From Fictibacillus sp. b24 (GTDB taxonomy: Bacteria; Bacillota; Bacilli; Bacillales; Fictibacillaceae), in NCBI RefSeq assembly GCF_030348825.1, contig NZ_JAUCES010000005.1, forward strand, positions 2,294,001-2,358,000: 64,000 bases of DNA, given 5' to 3'. Shown here piece by piece: positions 1-8,777 of this stretch. Every line of letters begins with the position of its first letter. Position 1 is the stretch's first letter. A program made the translations under genes and the position numbers. The notes beneath the pieces were generated by a model that did not search any database, was not told where the DNA came from, and saw only the letters and a program-made list of their open reading frames with translations.

Positions 1-57
1 TGCTTTTAAGAGTTCAAATGCCCTTTCCCGATGTCCAGTTGCCATCTCAGCTGACAA
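1..57 (-). CDS. ylaN: YlaN N-terminus, cut by window edge
   Basis: Only the first 19 codons are inside the window; they read MSAEMATGHRERAFELLKA. The TTG start at 57 lies 7 bases after a GGAGGG ribosome-binding site; an in-frame ATG at 45 is the alternative but is too far from that site. The sequence resembles the start of B. subtilis YlaN, a small conserved protein of about 90 residues. The position beside a divergent ylaL-like gene matches the B. subtilis order, although ylaM is missing between them. The identification rests on 19 residues plus gene order. Confidence 0.55.
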   Translation of the reverse strand, partial: MSAEMATGHRERAFELLKA

Positions 58-189
58 TGATCATCCCTCCGTTCGCCACGATTTCTACCTTTAAATATAA
101 AGGTTTGCATAAAAAAAATCAACATATTACAGTATTCATATAATCGTGCTATGCTTTTAATAGCGTTTTCAATTTTCAAGGAGGTTTTT

Positions 190-693
190 ATGGAATTCAT
201 CGTTGCCCTAAAAGGGAAAGTAAACTATCCCCTTACATTAGATCCAAGTGTTTGGATTTTTGATGATAGAAAAGAGGATTTAAACACATTATTTGAATCA
301 GATAAATCAACGGAAAGTGAACAGGAAAAATATTTAAAAGAGGTTTCTGCTCATTGGGATAGAGAGTTACAAGAAGGTGCCATCCCACCTTCTGAACAAG
401 AAAAAAAGAAACCGAAAACCACGTTAAAAGAAACGCTTTTGACAGGATCTTTCGCTATGTCTCTCTCATATTTTATCTATAATGCACAACCGAACCCTGA
501 CGCAGAGAAAGTTATCATTGAGTCAGGGGACGGTAACGTTGAAATCACACTTAAGGAAGCACAAAACGGATATTTTGCTTTTTCAAATAACGGTAAGCCG
601 TTAAAAGAAGATGGACCGGTACATTTTTATTTTGCCGATGGACGAAACAAAGAAAATCCCATCAAGTATATTTCTGCCATCACAATTTTATAA
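190..693 (+). CDS. ylaL: YlaL-type conserved protein
   Basis: A soluble 167-residue protein of unknown function. The start at 190 follows a strong AAGGAGG site. Conserved-looking stretches are LTLDPSVWIFDDR near residues 14-26 and GKPLKEDGPVHFYF plus DGRNKENPIK near the C-terminus, which I recall from B. subtilis YlaL. No signal peptide or membrane segment is visible. It converges with phoH, and a short hairpin with a T-run follows its stop. The name depends on remembered similarity and on the matching yla gene order. Confidence 0.6.
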   Translation: MEFIVALKGKVNYPLTLDPSVWIFDDRKEDLNTLFESDKSTESEQEKYLKEVSAHWDRELQEGAIPPSEQEKKKPKTTLKETLLTGSFAMSLSYFIYNAQPNPDAEKVIIESGDGNVEITLKEAQNGYFAFSNNGKPLKEDGPVHFYFADGRNKENPIKYISAITIL

Positions 694-705
694 ATCGGAA
701 AATTT

Positions 706-736
706 GACAGCTCATTCACGGGCTGTTTTCTTTTTT
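706..736 (+). terminator. terminator after ylaL
   Basis: A short stem (ACAGC with GCTGT) is followed by a T-rich run just after the ylaL stop. The stem is only about 5 bp, and the T-run overlaps the 3' end of phoH on the other strand. Confidence 0.5.
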
Positions 737-2069
737 ATAGCAAATCAGCTGCAATCTGAGCAAGCGACGAACGCTCACCCTTTTCTAAACGAACATGTCC
801 GCTTAGCGCTTGATCTTTAAACTTTTCCACGACATATGTTAATCCATTGGTAAACTCATCAAGATAAGGATGGTCGATCTGCTGCGGATCACCGAGCAAA
901 ACGATCTTACTGCCTTCACCCACCCTCGTCAAAATCGTTTTCACTTCATGTTTGGTTAAATTTTGTGCTTCATCAATAATAATAAATTGATCTGGCAAAC
1001 TTCTGCCGCGAATATAAGTGAGCGCTTCAACATGAATAGAGCCTATACCTGCAAGGATCTTCTCCAATTCTCCAGACTTTTTTGTGTTAAATAAATATTC
1101 TAAGTTATCATACACCGGCTGCATCCAAGGCTTTAACTTTTCTTCTTTTTCTCCTGGAAGATAACCGATATCTTTCCCAACAGGTACGATAGGACGGGCG
1201 ATAAACAACTTAATATAGTCTTTTAAATCCTCAGTCTGAAGAAGTGCCGCAGCAAGCGTGATCAGCGTTTTTCCGGTACCCGCTTTTCCGATGAGCGTAA
1301 CAAGAGGCAAATCTTTTCGAAGAAGCAACTCGAACGCCATTTTCTGCTGAACATTTCTTGCTCGTATTCCCCAGATCTGCTCAGAATCATATCTCAATGG
1401 TTTTAGTGTTTTACCATTTTCATCAACTTTTCCTAATGCAGAAACGGAAGACCTGAAAACGTCTTTTAAAATGACGAATTGGTGTGGGTGAAATGAATGT
1501 CCTGAGAGTTCAATCAGCTGAAGCTCATTTTTTTCATAAAACTTATTCAGAAGGTCGCCTTGCACATAAATTTCTTTATAGCCCGTATACGTCTGATCAT
1601 TCTTATCGATTACTCTGTCGCTTAAAAAGTCTTCTGCTTCTATTCCTAGAGCATCAGCTTTTACTCGGACAAGAACATCTTTCGAGACCAAAATGACTTT
1701 TATACCGCTCTTTTTCTCCTCTTCTTCTTGTTTTAAATTCAATGTAACAGCTAATATCCGATTATCGTTTGTAGGTTCCACAAAAGTTTCCTGAAGTCTT
1801 TTAAATGATTTATGGTTGAGCTCTACTCGAAGTGTACCGCCATTCTCAAGTGGAACTCCTTTATGCAGCTGGCCGTTTTGTCTCACACGATCAATTAAAC
1901 GTGATACTTCGCGAGCATTTCTTCCAATTTCGTCCATGTAACGTTTTTTTGAATCCACTTCTTCTAAAACAACTGCAGGAATGATCACTTCACTATCTCC
2001 AAAGGATTGTATTGAATAAGGATCCTGCAACAGCACGTTCGTATCAAGGACGTATCGTTTATTCAACAT
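735..2069 (-). CDS. phoH: PhoH family protein with PIN domain (YlaK)
   Basis: Encodes 444 residues, the usual length of YlaK/PhoH2-type proteins. An N-terminal PIN nuclease domain (LDTNVLLQDP near residues 8-17, with further acidic residues) is joined to a PhoH ATPase domain with Walker A GKAGTGKT at 261-268 and Walker B IIIDEAQ ending near 368. Related PhoH2 proteins act as RNA helicase/RNase enzymes, so a cytoplasmic RNA-processing role is likely; the physiological substrate is not known. It lies between ylaL and ylaJ as in B. subtilis, transcribed opposite to both. Confidence 0.9.
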   Translation of the reverse strand: MLNKRYVLDTNVLLQDPYSIQSFGDSEVIIPAVVLEEVDSKKRYMDEIGRNAREVSRLIDRVRQNGQLHKGVPLENGGTLRVELNHKSFKRLQETFVEPTNDNRILAVTLNLKQEEEEKKSGIKVILVSKDVLVRVKADALGIEAEDFLSDRVIDKNDQTYTGYKEIYVQGDLLNKFYEKNELQLIELSGHSFHPHQFVILKDVFRSSVSALGKVDENGKTLKPLRYDSEQIWGIRARNVQQKMAFELLLRKDLPLVTLIGKAGTGKTLITLAAALLQTEDLKDYIKLFIARPIVPVGKDIGYLPGEKEEKLKPWMQPVYDNLEYLFNTKKSGELEKILAGIGSIHVEALTYIRGRSLPDQFIIIDEAQNLTKHEVKTILTRVGEGSKIVLLGDPQQIDHPYLDEFTNGLTYVVEKFKDQALSGHVRLEKGERSSLAQIAADLL

Positions 2070-2203
2070 TTAGCCTCCTGACTTAATGTAGTTCTATTCA
2101 TTTAGCGTTTTTTATGGACTGCCTATTAAAATGTATGTACGAAGGAATAAAGTTAGAAGAATGTACAAAAAATAACGGAAATGACTTGGAAGGATTGATA
2201 CCG

Positions 2204-2833
2204 ATGAAAATATTACGTATTGTTGCCGTCCTTAGTGCGTTTTTCGTACTGTTTGGATGCATGAACGATAAGAACGATAATGCACAAACTGATCAGAACA
2301 CACCACGGCTAACAAAAGTAAATCAAACAGCAAACAGCAAAAAGCCTGAACAGCCAAAAGGATCTCAAGAAATTTCTAAACACCTAGTAGGATTAGCTAC
2401 GGGTATCCCTGGGGTTGAGGACGCAACTGCAGTCGTACTAGGACCTTATGCAGTCGTTGGGATAGATGTTGATCGAAAGCTTGATAATTCACGTGTAGGA
2501 TCTATTAAGTACTCAGTAGCAGAATCATTAAAGAATGATCCAAATGGCAAAAACGCGGTTGTTACAGCTGATCCTGACACTGTTGAAAGGCTTCGTCAGA
2601 TGGGTAGACAGATTCGCCAAGGCCATCCAATCGGCGGAATCATGAAAGAGTTAGCAGGTATTGTGGGACGCTTAATGCCTCAAGTTCCACATAGCATTCA
2701 AACGAAAAAGCCGTCACCAACAGAAACAAACAACAGCCAGTTAAATAAAAAGGAAGAAAAGCAGCTTAAGAATCAACAGCAGAAACAGGAAAAGTCTCAA
2801 AAAAACCAGCCACAGCGATTGAATGAAAGCTGA
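2204..2833 (+). CDS. ylaJ: YhcN/YlaJ-family sporulation lipoprotein
   Basis: The chosen start gives a 209-residue protein with a lipoprotein signal: a hydrophobic segment, then LFGC with the lipidated Cys at residue 19. Longer upstream reading would put non-signal sequence in front. The middle (about 70-160) holds the YhcN/YlaJ core, with GLATGIPGVEDATAVVLGPY and GIDVD visible. The tail is Gln/Lys-rich and low in complexity. The family consists of spore-associated membrane lipoproteins, so forespore-membrane anchoring is expected. GGAAGG precedes the ATG. Confidence 0.85.
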   Translation: MKILRIVAVLSAFFVLFGCMNDKNDNAQTDQNTPRLTKVNQTANSKKPEQPKGSQEISKHLVGLATGIPGVEDATAVVLGPYAVVGIDVDRKLDNSRVGSIKYSVAESLKNDPNGKNAVVTADPDTVERLRQMGRQIRQGHPIGGIMKELAGIVGRLMPQVPHSIQTKKPSPTETNNSQLNKKEEKQLKNQQQKQEKSQKNQPQRLNES

Positions 2834-2849
2834 TTAAAAAATAGGTAAT

Positions 2850-2890
2850 ACTCATGAAGGCAGGATATTGGCCTTCATGAGTTTTTTGTT
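2850..2890 (+). terminator. terminator after ylaJ
   Basis: A perfect 12-bp stem (ACTCATGAAGGC with its complement) is followed by TTTTTTG. Confidence 0.85.
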
Positions 2891-2988
2891 TTCCTATGTA
2901 ATCATAATTATCACTAAACGATATTGCACCTCATTCATTTAATTTTCCAATTTCTTTATGTTATACTGTTTGAAAGAGGTGAAATACG

Positions 2989-3189
2989 ATGCGTGTAAAA
3001 TGCGTATTATGCGATACTATAGAAGTCATTGAAAACGAATGCTCACTTGCAAAAAAATTAAGAAACCGACCTATACACACGTTCATGTGCGATCCATGCA
3101 GAGAACGAATAACAAGGAAAACTGCCCAGCGTGAATCAACAGGTAATTTTAATTTATACCGAAGCCCGGACACAAATAATGATTGGTAA
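2989..3189 (+). CDS. ylaI: YlaI family zinc-ribbon-like small protein
   Basis: A 66-residue protein with two CxxC knuckles (C5/C8 and C34/C37), which suggests a small structural zinc site. It also has the conserved stretch KLRNRPIHTFMC and a basic C-terminal half. This matches the DUF2197/YlaI family of Bacillus, whose function is unknown. A GAGGTG site precedes the ATG. It lies directly after ylaJ in the same orientation, as in B. subtilis, and its end overlaps the next reading frame. Confidence 0.8.
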   Translation: MRVKCVLCDTIEVIENECSLAKKLRNRPIHTFMCDPCRERITRKTAQRESTGNFNLYRSPDTNNDW

Positions 3190-3628
3190 TGGTAAAAGAA
3201 TAATTTCTTGGATTTTTTATGGTACAGTTGCCGGCATCTTGCTGGCTTGTTTTTTTTACATTACGGAATTATTCTTTAAGATAAAACTTTATACTTTTTT
3301 GTTAAACATTGATTTTTTGCCTCTTCCGGATTACATCATCTTTAACGAACCATTGCAATTTGTTTTACACATTTTCATTGCAATTGCTTTAATTGCATGT
3401 GTTGATTTAATTTGCGTTGTGTTTAATCACCCTTATTTACTTTCTCTTTTCATAAATATAATAATGTCACTTACCTTCTTTCCTCTTTACTATATAGCAG
3501 TCTCAAAGCCTTTCCAGCCCCCATTGACTATGCCCTTTTTTCTATGGCTCATCGGACACATACTTTTTGCTATCCTAATTGGTTTCTTTGTAAATCAGAT
3601 GCATAAAAAAAACACGGCTGACGCCTAG
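3179..3628 (+). CDS. small integral membrane protein, unknown
   Basis: Not recognised. From the ATG at 3179, which overlaps the ylaI stop by 11 bases, it gives 149 residues with about four hydrophobic membrane segments (roughly residues 5-30, 60-80, 85-110 and 120-143) and a short charged tail. No clear ribosome-binding site is visible, so translation is probably coupled to ylaI. An upstream in-frame ATG at 3131 would bury 48 bases more inside ylaI and is less likely. A membrane protein of unknown role. Confidence 0.55.
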   Translation: MIGNGKRIISWIFYGTVAGILLACFFYITELFFKIKLYTFLLNIDFLPLPDYIIFNEPLQFVLHIFIAIALIACVDLICVVFNHPYLLSLFINIIMSLTFFPLYYIAVSKPFQPPLTMPFFLWLIGHILFAILIGFFVNQMHKKNTADA

Positions 3629-3642
3629 CCTTAGCGTCAGCC
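3616..3642 (-). terminator. hairpin between convergent genes
   Basis: GGCTGACGC pairs with GCGTCAGCC. On the minus strand it is followed by a long T-run; on the plus strand it ends the membrane-protein gene without a good T-run. It may act in both directions. Confidence 0.6.
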
Positions 3643-3683
3643 TATTCGAAATGAACAAGTTGGACTTTCTGATCGTGCAAAAA

Positions 3684-3711
3684 AGGAGTGCTGAATAAAT
3701 CAGCACTCCTC
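3684..3711 (-). terminator. terminator overlapping end of small gene
   Basis: A stem AGGAGTGCTGA with TCAGCACTCCT and a TTTTTTGC run on the minus strand. The stem contains the last codons and stop of the 3700-3978 gene. Confidence 0.8.
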
Positions 3712-3978
3712 ATTAAACCTAGGTTCATTTTGAATTCCTTCATATAAAGCATCAATTACGTCTATAAAAAACTTTTCCGACCTTTCCATACCATCCACTT
3801 CAAACAGCACGATATAATACGGGCCAGAAGTCGAAATAGAAGAAATGTTTACATGGTGGTCCTCATTTAAAATTTCACTAAAAAATTCAAATGTTTCTTT
3901 AGCTGCTAGGTCATGGGGTCTTTCTTCATGTACTTTCTTAATGCTCAACCAATTTGAAAGAGCGTCAACAAGCTGCAT
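3700..3978 (-). CDS. hypothetical 92-residue protein
   Basis: Not recognised. A soluble, acidic protein of 92 residues with the pattern VDGMERSEKFFIDVIDALYEG in the C-terminal half and no motif I can name. The ATG at 3978 follows AGGGGG. It lies 14 bases after ylaH and its mRNA ends in a strong terminator, so it is probably the last gene of a typA-ylaH operon. That a functional protein is made is likely from the ribosome-binding site and terminator alone. Confidence 0.65.
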   Translation of the reverse strand: MQLVDALSNWLSIKKVHEERPHDLAAKETFEFFSEILNEDHHVNISSISTSGPYYIVLFEVDGMERSEKFFIDVIDALYEGIQNEPRFNEEC

Positions 3979-3992
3979 TACAAAACCCCCTG

Positions 3993-4319
3993 TCAGCTAT
4001 TTTCTTTTTTGCTTTGATACAATCTGACTTTGTAAATAATCAAGATGAGTGCAGCTACAATAAGTCCCTCTGCTACCGGCAAGCCGATTCCAAAGAACGC
4101 AAGAGGCATACATCCGATTATTAAAAAGAGATAGATCACTGCGGACTTTAAAGGCGGCAGTTTTTTTGCGAATCCTAGCTTAAAAACAATTATACTAAGC
4201 ACTGTAATGATTAAATATAACAGCAGAAAAGCTCTGACAGGGTCGTTTTCAATCCCTAGCAGCAATGCCATGGATGATGAATCTTCCCCTGTCGCTTTCA
4301 TAATTTCTTGTTTCTCCAC
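3993..4319 (-). CDS. ylaH: YlaH-like membrane protein
   Basis: A 108-residue membrane protein with three or four hydrophobic segments. The stretch KLGFAKKLPPLKSAVIY and the C-terminal LPVAEGLIVAALILIIYKVR agree with B. subtilis YlaH as I remember it. The GTG at 4319 is preferred because GGGAGTGGG lies 5-8 bases upstream; an earlier GTG at 4328 overlaps that site, and an ATG at 4301 is a third option. It follows typA by about 30 bases, so they are likely co-transcribed. Function unknown. Confidence 0.75.
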   Translation of the reverse strand: MEKQEIMKATGEDSSSMALLLGIENDPVRAFLLLYLIITVLSIIVFKLGFAKKLPPLKSAVIYLFLIIGCMPLAFFGIGLPVAEGLIVAALILIIYKVRLYQSKKENS

Positions 4320-4350
4320 GATTCCCACTCCCGATCGTTAAGAAATACGT

Positions 4351-6186
4351 TTAGCCTTGAGCAAGCTTCTTTTTCTTCTCTACTCTTTCACGTTCGTTCT
4401 TATCAAGAACTTTCTTACGAAGACGAATGCTCTCAGGTGTTACTTCACAATACTCGTCATCGTTCAAGTATTCTAGCGCTTCTTCTAAAGACATGATACG
4501 AGGTTTCTTCATGCTTACTGTTTGGTCTTTATTCGCAGAACGCATATTAGTCATCTGCTTCACTTTTACGATGTTAACCGTAATATCATTTTCACGAGTG
4601 TGCTCCCCAACGATCATACCCATGTATACTTCTGTTCCTGGCTCAATAAAGATCGTACCGCGGTCTTCAACACCCATGATTCCGTATTGAGATGCTTTTC
4701 CGTTTTCCATTGAAACCAATACACCTTGGCGACGTCCACCAACGTTTCCTGCTACCATCGGCTGATAGCTGTCAAACGTATGGTTTAGGATACCGTAACC
4801 GCGAGTTTGAGTTAAGAATTCAGTCGTATATCCGATTAATCCGCGAGCAGGAACCATGAATTCAAGACGAACTTGTCCAGAACCATTGTTCACCATATTT
4901 TTCATTTCACCTTTACGATCACCTAAAGATTCCATGATAGCACCAGTGTACTCTTCTGGAATGTCAATTTGAACATGTTCAACCGGCTCACATTTTACGC
5001 CGTCAATTTCACGAACGATAACTTCAGGTTTTGATACTTGAAGTTCAAATCCTTCACGTCTTAAGTTCTCAATTAAGATTGAAAGGTGAAGCTCACCACG
5101 GCCAGAAACTGTCCATACATCTGGAGAATCCGTGTTTTCAACACGAAGACTTACGTCTGTTTCAAGCTCTGACATTAAGCGCTCTTCAATTTTACGGCTT
5201 GTTACATATTTACCTTCACGGCCAGCGAACGGTGAGTTGTTAACTAAGAAAGTCATCTTCAAAGTTGGCTCATCGATACGAAGAACAGGAAGGGCTTCCT
5301 CTTGGCCTTCAGGACAAACTGTTTCCCCAACGTTGATCTCTTCCATTCCAGAAACAGCAATCAAATCTCCCGCTTTTGCTTCGTTGATTTCAATACGCTT
5401 TAGGCCTAAGAAACCAAACAGCTTTGTAACACGGAACTTTTTAACTGATCCATCAAGCTTCATTAATGAAACGGCCTGACCTACTTTAATCGTTCCACGG
5501 AATACACGGCCAATACCGATACGTCCAAGATAGTCGTTGTAATCAAGCATCGTAACTTGGAACTGAAGCGGCTCAGCACTGTTATCTTCTGGTGCAGGAA
5601 TCGTGTCGATAATCGTATCAAGCAGAGCTGTCATATCTTCATCTTGCTTGCTCGGGTCCATTGAAGCAGTCCCTTTAAGTGCTGATGCATATACAACAGG
5701 AAATTCTAATTGATCTTCTTCAGCACCCAGTTCAATAAATAGATCGATTACTTCATCTACAACTTCTTCTGGACGTGCAAAATCACGGTCAATTTTATTT
5801 ACAACTACGATAGGTGTTAACTTTTGCTCAAGTGCTTTTTTCAATACGAAACGAGTTTGTGGCATACATCCTTCGTATGCATCAACCACAAGCAGAACAC
5901 CATCAACCATTTTCATGATACGTTCCACTTCACCACCGAAATCGGCATGTCCAGGAGTGTCCATGATATTAATGCGTTTCTCGTTATAGTTAATTGCTGT
6001 ATTTTTAGCTAAGATTGTAATTCCGCGCTCGCGTTCTAAAGCATTGGAATCCATAGCACGTTCATTAACTTGTTCATTGTCACGGAATGTTCCTGATTGA
6101 TGAAGCAATTTGTCCACCAATGTCGTTTTACCATGGTCAACGTGGGCAATAATTGCTATATTGCGTAAATCATCTCTTCTATTCAA
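4351..6186 (-). CDS. typA: TypA/BipA ribosome-associated GTPase
   Basis: A 611-residue translational GTPase of normal length. The G domain opens with [14 protein letters not shown] (G1), then [12 protein letters not shown] (G3) and VVNKIDR (G4). EF-G-like beta-barrel and alpha/beta domains and the BipA-specific C-terminal domain (ending [21 protein letters not shown]) follow. BipA binds ribosomes and helps 50S assembly and growth in cold or stress. The start is TTG at 6186, with AAGGAGAG about 8 bases upstream. ylaH follows closely; ylaF is divergent upstream. Confidence 0.97.
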   Translation of the reverse strand: MNRRDDLRNIAIIAHVDHGKTTLVDKLLHQSGTFRDNEQVNERAMDSNALERERGITILAKNTAINYNEKRINIMDTPGHADFGGEVERIMKMVDGVLLVVDAYEGCMPQTRFVLKKALEQKLTPIVVVNKIDRDFARPEEVVDEVIDLFIELGAEEDQLEFPVVYASALKGTASMDPSKQDEDMTALLDTIIDTIPAPEDNSAEPLQFQVTMLDYNDYLGRIGIGRVFRGTIKVGQAVSLMKLDGSVKKFRVTKLFGFLGLKRIEINEAKAGDLIAVSGMEEINVGETVCPEGQEEALPVLRIDEPTLKMTFLVNNSPFAGREGKYVTSRKIEERLMSELETDVSLRVENTDSPDVWTVSGRGELHLSILIENLRREGFELQVSKPEVIVREIDGVKCEPVEHVQIDIPEEYTGAIMESLGDRKGEMKNMVNNGSGQVRLEFMVPARGLIGYTTEFLTQTRGYGILNHTFDSYQPMVAGNVGGRRQGVLVSMENGKASQYGIMGVEDRGTIFIEPGTEVYMGMIVGEHTRENDITVNIVKVKQMTNMRSANKDQTVSMKKPRIMSLEEALEYLNDDEYCEVTPESIRLRKKVLDKNERERVEKKKKLAQG

Positions 6187-6337
6187 ATGTATTCTCTCCT
6201 TATATCCTATCTCTTTTTCTTATCATTTTTTGTTCAACTCGACTATTATATCACAAAATTACATAAAGGCTTTTTCTTTTTATCTAAATTCGGTACACTT
6301 AATACAGTATAGACAAGTTTTTGGCTTGGAGGTCATC

Positions 6338-6508
6338 ATGAATATTATTTTTTTTATCATTGCACTTTTAACCGCACTTGCAATTAGCGGCATTGGGATC
6401 GCTATCGGCGAGAAAAGCTGGTTAATCTTTTTTATATCAATCGTTTCTGTTTTTCTGCTTATGGGATATGGATTTTCTCTTAAAAAAAAGCAAAGAGAGC
6501 GTTCTTAA
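6338..6508 (+). CDS. ylaF: YlaF-like small membrane protein
   Basis: A 56-residue protein with two hydrophobic segments and a basic KKKQRERS tail, like the short YlaF/DUF5325 proteins encoded divergently from typA in Bacillus. The ATG at 6338 has a good TTGGAGG site; the reading frame is open further upstream, but without a signal. Its last codons form the 5' arm of the terminator. Function unknown. Confidence 0.7.
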   Translation: MNIIFFIIALLTALAISGIGIAIGEKSWLIFFISIVSVFLLMGYGFSLKKKQRERS

Positions 6509-6525
6509 TTGAACGTTCTCTTTTC
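6495..6525 (+). terminator. terminator overlapping ylaF stop
   Basis: GAGAGCGTTC pairs with GAACGTTCTC around the stop codon, followed by TTTTC. Confidence 0.75.
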
Positions 6526-6564
6526 ATTAGGCTGTTTTTGTATATACGGTTGTTTTTGTTGGTT

Positions 6565-6694
6565 GTTGATTTCCGCTCCAGGTTGCTCGCTTTCCATGGG
6601 GCGTGCGGTGAGCCTCCTGCCGCTTTGCGCCATTAGGAGTCTCCACCTGACAGATCGTCCCATAGGAGTCTCGCACCTTGCGCTTCAATCAACT
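6565..6694 (+). repeat. interspersed foldable repeat, copy 1
   Basis: About 130 bp from GTTGATT to AATCAACT. Internal pairs such as GGTGAGCCTCCT with AGGAGTCTCC let the whole unit fold on itself. It matches copies at 12711, 14950 and (inverted) 41681. The similarity probably runs on to about 6757, since AACAATCTTTTAGAA with GAGCC recurs after the copies at 9852 and 14950. It fills the gap between ylaF and suhB; no coding function seen. Confidence 0.85.
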
Positions 6695-6777
6695 GCATAG
6701 AAGAGAATAAAAAAACAATCAAAATGCAACAATCTTTTAGAACGAGCCTTTTAAAACTATGACTTTTAAGGTTCGAT

Positions 6778-7578
6778 TTAAAACTTTTGAGTTAACTGCT
6801 CTACGATTTCTTTATGCAAACCAGGTTTAGCGGCAAGTATGCTGTTTTGTTCGAGAAGCTGTATCGTCTCTCCGTCAGTTCTACTAACAATTCCACCCAC
6901 TTCTTGCAGAAGTATTAATCCCGCCGCGAAATCCCATGGTGACAGTCTTAACGTCATATAGGCATCTAATTTTCCGGATGCAACATACGCAAGTTCAATT
7001 GCAGCTGAACCATACGATCGAGTTCCTCTGGATTTTCTAATAATCTGCTGTACATTCTCATGGTTGATGCGTCTGTTAGGTCCCGCCCATGTAGCGTTCA
7101 CACCTACTACTGCCTCAGATAATGTAACATTCTCTAATCTCGGTAATTTTTTATCGTTTAAGTATGCCCCTTCACCTTCTTTAGCAAAGTAAAGGTTATT
7201 TCCCTCAACATCGTAAATTAATCCTAATTTTCCGATCCCGTTTTCATAAATACCTATTGAAATCGCAAAATTGGCTTGTTGGTGAATAAAGTTCGTCGTA
7301 CCATCGATAGGATCGATAATCCAAATGATACCCGATTTTCCTTCTATCTGATCGCCATACCCTTCTTCACCAAGAACTTTATGAGTCGGATAGGTATGCT
7401 GTATCTTATCAATAAAAAACTTTTCAATGCTTTTGTCCATATCCGTGACTAGATCCGCGATATGTGATTTATATGTAATCGTTAACGTGTTCTCAAAAGA
7501 ATCCTTAAGTAACTGTGCTGCTTCAAGTGTCCATGTCTTTAGATGTTTTTCTATAGATTTAATTTCCTCATTAGTCAC
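6778..7578 (-). CDS. suhB: inositol monophosphatase family protein (YktC/SuhB)
   Basis: A 266-residue phosphatase of normal length. Metal-binding and catalytic motifs are intact: GEEGYG with E71/E72, DPIDGTTNF at 89-97 and a C-terminal WDFAAG near residue 218. The family hydrolyses inositol-1-phosphate and related sugar or nucleotide phosphates with Mg2+; B. subtilis YktC is the likely orthologue. The start is GTG at 7578 with AAGGGGTG upstream. It seems to be a single gene, with a repeat element downstream. Confidence 0.92.
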   Translation of the reverse strand: MTNEEIKSIEKHLKTWTLEAAQLLKDSFENTLTITYKSHIADLVTDMDKSIEKFFIDKIQHTYPTHKVLGEEGYGDQIEGKSGIIWIIDPIDGTTNFIHQQANFAISIGIYENGIGKLGLIYDVEGNNLYFAKEGEGAYLNDKKLPRLENVTLSEAVVGVNATWAGPNRRINHENVQQIIRKSRGTRSYGSAAIELAYVASGKLDAYMTLRLSPWDFAAGLILLQEVGGIVSRTDGETIQLLEQNSILAAKPGLHKEIVEQLTQKF

Positions 7579-7630
7579 GTTATCACCCCTTACCTTTCTT
7601 ACTAGTATAAGTCAATTTCATCTTCTTCAC

Positions 7631-7669
7631 AAAAAAACGAACCATCCGTTCATGATGGATTCGTTTTTG
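7631..7669 (-). terminator. terminator between 7690 gene and suhB
   Basis: A near-perfect inverted repeat (CGAACCATCC with GGATGGATTCG-type pairing) flanked by A- and T-runs. Its position fits the end of the minus-strand 62-residue gene. Confidence 0.75.
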
Positions 7670-7689
7670 TTATCCGCTATCCGTTTGCA

Positions 7690-7878
7690 TCATGCTTCTA
7701 ATCTCACGAGCTCCAGCCTTAATCGTTCGAGCTTACGTTTAGATTCATTGATCTGCTTCTGATCTTTTAACTTCAAAGCATCAAACAAAGTAGCTAACTC
7801 ATAATCAATCTCAAGTTTCAAAACTGGAATTCTTCTTTCTGCATCCGTTCTTTTTAATGTATTCATTACTTGTTTCAT
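7690..7878 (-). CDS. small coiled-coil hypothetical protein
   Basis: Not recognised. A 62-residue, highly charged, almost entirely helical peptide (KQINESKRKLERLRLELVRLEA at its end) that looks like a short coiled coil. The ATG at 7878 follows a GAAAGGATG site 8-10 bases away, and a terminator follows the stop. It is divergent from yktB. These signals support a real gene; the role is unknown. Confidence 0.6.
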   Translation of the reverse strand: MKQVMNTLKRTDAERRIPVLKLEIDYELATLFDALKLKDQKQINESKRKLERLRLELVRLEA

Positions 7879-8045
7879 TTTACCGGCACATCCTTTCTTT
7901 TCTCTTATTATTCGTTTCTTTATTTTATGAAGTAGCCATGTATATGGAAACGGCTCTTTGCAGAATCTATTGCAAACATTTTTTTAAAAACAGTTCGATA
8001 TGATAAACTTCTTTGTAGCACTTGATAATCAGGAGGAAAATTTTC

Positions 8046-8675
8046 ATGACATTCAATGGATTTAAAGCCCAAGATTTTAACGTTTTCCAAACACCTGGCC
8101 TTGATGATCGTATGGAACAAATCATCAGCCAAATCAGGCCTAAGTTGGAGACACTCGGTAATAGATATTCTGAGGAACTGACTGCTTTCACTGGAGAAGA
8201 GATGTTTTTCCATGTTGCTAAGCATGCTAGAAGAACTGTAAATCCTCCAAAGGATACATGGGTTGCTTTTGCTCCTAATAAAAGAGGTTACAAAATGCTG
8301 CCACATTTTCAGATCGGACTTTGGGAAACACATGTTTTCATCTGGTTTGCTCTCATTTACGAAGCACCTATAAAAGGTTCGTACGGAAAAGTCTTCCTCA
8401 AGAACCTAAACAAGATTAAAAAGGACATTCCTAATGATTTTGTTTGGTCAGATGATCATATGAAACCAGAAAGTTATACTCATCTTGAAGTCAAGAAGGA
8501 ACGATTAGAAGAAATGGCAAACCGGCTTAGTACCGTAAAAAAAGCAGAATTGCTTTGTGGCGTCCGTATTGAAAAAGACGAAGCTGTAAAGATGAGTGCT
8601 GATGACTGGTACGAGCGTATTACTGAAACCTTTAAAACGCTCTTACCCCTATATAACTTAAAGAAAAAGCTGTAA
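8046..8675 (+). CDS. yktB: YktB (DUF1054/UPF0637) protein
   Basis: A 209-residue soluble protein that fits the UPF0637/DUF1054 family: it starts MTFNGFKAQDFNVFQTPGL and contains HVAKHARRTVNPPKDTWVAF and HFQIGLWETHVFIW. The ATG at 8046 is preceded by CAGGAGG. The family has a known fold but no known function. It is next to suhB (yktC), as in B. subtilis. Confidence 0.9.
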   Translation: MTFNGFKAQDFNVFQTPGLDDRMEQIISQIRPKLETLGNRYSEELTAFTGEEMFFHVAKHARRTVNPPKDTWVAFAPNKRGYKMLPHFQIGLWETHVFIWFALIYEAPIKGSYGKVFLKNLNKIKKDIPNDFVWSDDHMKPESYTHLEVKKERLEEMANRLSTVKKAELLCGVRIEKDEAVKMSADDWYERITETFKTLLPLYNLKKKL

Positions 8676-8777
8676 TAAAAATAGTGGCAGGAAGCAGAAG
8701 TTTAGCTGCTTCTTACCACTAGTATATTGCCGTACAACATAAATGTATGGGTATGTATCCTTATTGTTAGAAAAGTG

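Noticed and set aside
6509-6700. Open frame downstream of ylaF
   Set aside because: It is made from the repeat copy 1 and lacks a start signal.
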